From Paenarthrobacter ureafaciens (GTDB lineage Bacteria > Actinomycetota > Actinomycetes > Actinomycetales > Micrococcaceae), in the NCBI RefSeq assembly GCF_004028095.1, contig NZ_SBHM01000007.1, forward strand, positions 2,046,001 to 2,110,000: 64,000 bases of DNA, given 5' to 3'. Shown piece by piece: positions 61,020-64,000 of this stretch. Position numbers and translations under genes: made by a program. The notes beneath the pieces are model-generated. The model saw only the letters and a list, made by a program, of their open reading frames with translations, was not told where the DNA came from and did not search any database. Numbering within the stretch: position 1 is the stretch's first letter; each line of letters opens with the position of its first letter.

Positions 61020-62438
61020 CTATGCCCTGACGATGGCCAGGACGCGGTCGCGGATTTTCTCCATGGTGGGCTGGTCCTTCGCTTCGGCGTTCAGACGAAG
61101 GAAGGGCTCGGTGTTGGACGGGCGCAGGTTGAACCACCAGCTGCCGTCCTTGGCGGTAAATGTGCTGCCGTCCATGTTGTCGATCTCGACGTCCTCGGAC
61201 TCGAAATCGACCCGAACGCGCTCTACCGCTGCGGCTTTGTCCTCGATCTCGGAGTTGATTTCACCGGAGGAAACGTAGGGCTCGTACTGGCGGCCCAGCT
61301 CGGAGAGCGGACCGTCCTGCTCGCCCAACGCGGCAAGCACGTGCATGGCAGCCAGCATGCCGGTGTCCGCATTCCAGAAATCCCGGAAGTAGAAGTGGGC
61401 GGAGTGCTCCCCGCCGAACACGGCACTTTCCTGAGCCATCACGGCCTTGATGAAGGAATGGCCCACCCGGGTGCGGACAGCACGGCCGCCATCAAGAGCG
61501 ACGAGCTCCGGCACGGCCTTGGACGTGAGCAAGTTGTGGATGATCACCGGAGTCTCTTCCCCGGCGGCCTTTGCCCGGGCGATTTCACGGCGGGCCACCA
61601 TGCCGGTGATCGCCGAAGGAGACACCGGGTCACCCTTCTCGTCAACAACGAAGCACCGGTCAGCATCGCCGTCGAAAGCCAAACCGATGTCCGCACCGTG
61701 CTTGACCACGGCGGTCTGCAGATCACGCAGGTTCTCCGGCTCCAACGGGTTGGCCGGGTGGTTCGGGAACGATCCATCAAGCTCGAAGTACAGCGGAATA
61801 ATCTCAAAAGGCAGGCCCGGGAGGATTTTGTCACCCAGGACCGCAGGGGTGGTCAACCCCGCCATGCCGTTGCCGGCGTCGACAACAACCTTCAACGGCC
61901 GGGAACCGGAAAGGTCCACGAGCTTGCGGAGGTACTCGGAGTAGTCCTTCAGGACATCCCGCACACCGACCTGGCCACGCGTGGCGGCGGCCGGGATGCT
62001 GCCCTGGTTCAGGTATTCCTCTGCCAGGGCCTGGATCTCCTTCAAACCGCTCTCCGAAGAGATGGGCTGGGCTCCGGCCTTGGACATCTTGATGCCGTTG
62101 TACTCGGCCGGGTTGTGGCTGGCAGTGAACGTCGCGCCGGCTGCATTAAGCGCGCCGCAGGCGTAGTACAGCTCGTCCGTGGAAATAAGGTCCAGCAACT
62201 GCACGTTGGCGCCGCGGGTGGCAGCGCCCTTGGCGAACGCCTGGCTGAACTCGGGCGAGGAAGGCCGCATGTCCCCGCCAACCAGAACGGTCTCACCCTC
62301 CAACCCAAGGACGTCGATAAATGCAGCACCCACGGCCTCTACGATCTCGGCCGTGATTGATTCCCCCACGATGCCCCGGACGTCATACGCCTTGAAAGAG
62401 GCCGAGAGGTCAAAGGTCTTAGTCTGCTCGCTAGTCAC
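61020..62438 (-). CDS. Phosphomannomutase/phosphoglucomutase
   Basis: 472 residues; interconverts hexose 1- and 6-phosphates, supplying GDP-mannose for glycans. Substrate/metal motifs: KAYDVRGIVGE, catalytic Ser in TASHNPAEYNG, metal loop AFDGDADRC, GEHSAHFYF and phosphate loop RPSNTEP. Start is GTG 62438, with TAGGAT 7 nt before it (leaderless); the longer frame upstream overlaps the recQ promoter. Confidence 0.92.
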   Translation of the reverse strand: MTSEQTKTFDLSASFKAYDVRGIVGESITAEIVEAVGAAFIDVLGLEGETVLVGGDMRPSSPEFSQAFAKGAATRGANVQLLDLISTDELYYACGALNAAGATFTASHNPAEYNGIKMSKAGAQPISSESGLKEIQALAEEYLNQGSIPAAATRGQVGVRDVLKDYSEYLRKLVDLSGSRPLKVVVDAGNGMAGLTTPAVLGDKILPGLPFEIIPLYFELDGSFPNHPANPLEPENLRDLQTAVVKHGADIGLAFDGDADRCFVVDEKGDPVSPSAITGMVARREIARAKAAGEETPVIIHNLLTSKAVPELVALDGGRAVRTRVGHSFIKAVMAQESAVFGGEHSAHFYFRDFWNADTGMLAAMHVLAALGEQDGPLSELGRQYEPYVSSGEINSEIEDKAAAVERVRVDFESEDVEIDNMDGSTFTAKDGSWWFNLRPSNTEPFLRLNAEAKDQPTMEKIRDRVLAIVRA

Positions 62439-62445
62439 GCGCTCA

Positions 62446-62451
62446 ATCCTA
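62446..62451 (-). promoter_or_regulatory. -10 box (TAGGAT) for phosphomannomutase
   Basis: TAGGAT, 7 nt, then GTG 62438. Confidence 0.55.
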
Positions 62452-62550
62452 CTGTGAGGGTGCAAATGGGCATGAACCGCCTCCCGGCTATGTGGAGAAC
62501 GGTTGTCCACATAGCCCTTCCTGCCCGTTATCGCTGTCAGGCCCTGCTGC

Positions 62551-62556
62551 AATACT
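62551..62556 (+). promoter_or_regulatory. -10 box (AATACT) for the RecQ-like gene
   Basis: AATACT, 6 nt, then ATG 62563. Confidence 0.5.
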
Positions 62557-62562
62557 GGGGAC

Positions 62563-64000
62563 ATGGCCAACATCCCGCAAAATGTCGCTCTTCCTGTGCA
62601 GTCGCCTACACGCCAGCAGGCGCTTGAATGCCTCAGGGAGCTCGTCGGGAATCCCCAAGCCGAGTTCCATGACGGACAATTCGAGGCCATCGAAGCGCTG
62701 GTGGACGCTGGACGCAGGGCCCTGGTGGTGCAGCGTACCGGGTGGGGGAAGTCCGCCGTCTATTTCGTGTCGTCCCTGTTGCTGCGCAGGCGCGGGGCGG
62801 GGCCAACCTTGATTGTTTCCCCTTTGCTGGCGCTCATGCGGGACCAGGTGGCTGCTGCGGCCCGGGCAGGTGTACGGGCCGTAGCCATCAACTCGGCAAA
62901 TGCATTGGAGTGGGATACGGTCCTGGCCCAGCTGGCGGCGGACGAGGTCGATGTCCTGCTGGTGTCCCCGGAACGCCTGACCAATCCCTCCTTCCGGGAG
63001 AACCAGCTTCCCGAGTTGATCCGGCGGACGGGTCTGCTGGTGGTTGATGAAGCGCACTGTATTTCGGACTGGGGCCACGATTTCCGGCCGGACTACCGCC
63101 GCATCGCGGACCTGATCACGCAATTGCCGGAAACCGTCCCCGTGTTGGCCACCACGGCCACGGCGAACTCGCGTGTTGTCCATGACATCGAGGAGCAGCT
63201 CGGGGAAGGGGTACTGACCATCCGCGGCCCCTTGGGCAGGGAATCCCTGCGGTTGGGAGTGCTTAACCTCCCTGACTCCCGGGACCGCCTTGGCTGGTTG
63301 CTCACGCATCTGAACGATCTGCCCGGCAGCGGGATTATCTACACCCTGACCGTTTCCGCCGCCGAGGACACCGCCCGCCTGCTTGCCGAGGCGGGGCACA
63401 ACGTCCTGGCTTACACAGGACGCACCGATCCCGCGGACAGGGAGCGCGCGGAGCAATTATTGAAGGACAACCAGGTCAAAGCGCTGGTAGCGACGTCAGC
63501 CTTGGGCATGGGGTTCGACAAACCCGATCTCGGCTTCGTCATCCACCTGGGCGCGCCGTCGTCGCCTGTCGCGTACTACCAGCAGGTGGGCCGTGCCGGA
63601 CGTGGCGCTGCGAATGCCGACGTCCTGCTGCTTCCCGGCTCCGAAGACCGCGAGATCTGGCAATACTTCGCCACCGCTTCGATGCCTTCGGCCGAGAAAG
63701 CGCAGGCCGTCCTGAACGTCCTGGATGAAGCTGGTTCCGCCCTTTCCACGGTGGCCTTGGAAGCGAGGGTGGACCTGCGCCGGACGCCCCTGGAGCTGCT
63801 GCTCAAGGTGCTCGCCGTGGATGGAGCGGTGGAACGGGTTGGAGGTGGCTGGAAGGCAACCGGGCAACCCTGGGCCTACGATGCTGAACGCTACTCCCGC
63901 ATTGCCGAGGCACGCGTGGACGAGCAGGAATCGATGATCGTCTACGAGGACACCTCGGGGTGCCGCATGGAGTACATCACCTCAGTCCTTGACGATGAAA
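62563..64000 (+). CDS. RecQ-type DNA helicase (5' part)
   Basis: At least 479 residues; the gene runs off the window. Motifs: FHDGQFEAIEAL (Q motif), Walker A VVQRTGWGKSAVYF, SPLLALMRDQV, Walker B DEAHCISDWGHDFRPDY, ATTATAN, then VATSALGMGFDKPDLGFVIHLGAPSSPVAYYQQVGRAGRG. Unlike classical RecQ, the zinc-binding motif has not been reached. Likely function: unwinding of recombination and repair intermediates. Confidence 0.9.
   Translation, partial: MANIPQNVALPVQSPTRQQALECLRELVGNPQAEFHDGQFEAIEALVDAGRRALVVQRTGWGKSAVYFVSSLLLRRRGAGPTLIVSPLLALMRDQVAAAARAGVRAVAINSANALEWDTVLAQLAADEVDVLLVSPERLTNPSFRENQLPELIRRTGLLVVDEAHCISDWGHDFRPDYRRIADLITQLPETVPVLATTATANSRVVHDIEEQLGEGVLTIRGPLGRESLRLGVLNLPDSRDRLGWLLTHLNDLPGSGIIYTLTVSAAEDTARLLAEAGHNVLAYTGRTDPADRERAEQLLKDNQVKALVATSALGMGFDKPDLGFVIHLGAPSSPVAYYQQVGRAGRGAANADVLLLPGSEDREIWQYFATASMPSAEKAQAVLNVLDEAGSALSTVALEARVDLRRTPLELLLKVLAVDGAVERVGGGWKATGQPWAYDAERYSRIAEARVDEQESMIVYEDTSGCRMEYITSVLDDE

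Noticed and set aside
60588..62360. 590-codon plus-strand frame
   Set aside because: Antisense to phosphomannomutase and the hypothetical gene.

Overview
The window is high-GC, gene-dense DNA from an actinobacterium, most likely an Arthrobacter/Paenarthrobacter-type member of the Micrococcaceae. This rests on the gene families (GTP-type PEP carboxykinase, Lhr helicase, MocR and Rrf2 regulators, YhgE/Pip proteins, a c-di-AMP riboswitch ahead of a muralytic gene), the frequent GTG starts and the many genes whose start codon lies 6-7 nt after a TANNNT -10 box, as in leaderless transcripts. Species is not determined. All calls are from reading the sequence; no database search was run.

Layout. 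1-5.5 kb: the end of a sigma factor fused to a zinc finger, a membrane segment and an outer domain, then a tightly overlapping four-gene exopolysaccharide-like operon (PIG-L deacetylase, ATP-grasp, processive GT2, secreted hydrolase-like protein). 5.5-16 kb: PEP carboxylase and housekeeping genes (DedA, macrodomain, pseudouridine synthase, ArsR/SRPBCC pair, MocR-YczE divergon, Nei-type glycosylase). 16-21 kb: a giant Lhr helicase. 21-24 kb: an operon of sigma factor, membrane protein, YcnI and a lipoprotein. 24-29.6 kb: an Lrp-type regulator, a lipoprotein glycosidase with a GT39 transferase, and three small accessory ORFs beside tRNA-Ser(CGA). 30-32.4 kb: an MDR dehydrogenase, a pterin-synthase-like protein and a GT4 transferase, probably one pathway. 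32.4-36.2 kb: tadA, upp, VOC, HAD and a PLP decarboxylase.

36-42 kb: a riboswitch-controlled secreted transglycosylase, an orphan winged-helix regulator with a long leader, SixA, LysR and EamA. 42-47 kb: a TetR-YhgE-degenerate ABC operon with an operator inside its own promoter, divergent from a flavin disulfide reductase. 47.4-54.6 kb: a sialic-acid (nan) catabolic locus with a dpp-type transporter. Here the two permease genes and the N terminus of one ATPase appear to be missing. 54.7-56.3 kb: an IS110-family element with a candidate bridge-RNA region. 56.4-64 kb: tRNA-Arg(ACG), pckG, an hmp/nsrR nitric-oxide module, phosphomannomutase and the start of a RecQ-type helicase that runs off the window.

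Functionally, ppc and pckG control opposite sides of the PEP/oxaloacetate node. The nan genes would feed amino sugars into central metabolism. NsrR with Hmp handles nitric oxide. Non-coding highlights are palindromes in convergent gene junctions (two of them clearly one family), the c-di-AMP riboswitch, several operators that can be placed against their promoters, and about fifteen leaderless starts.
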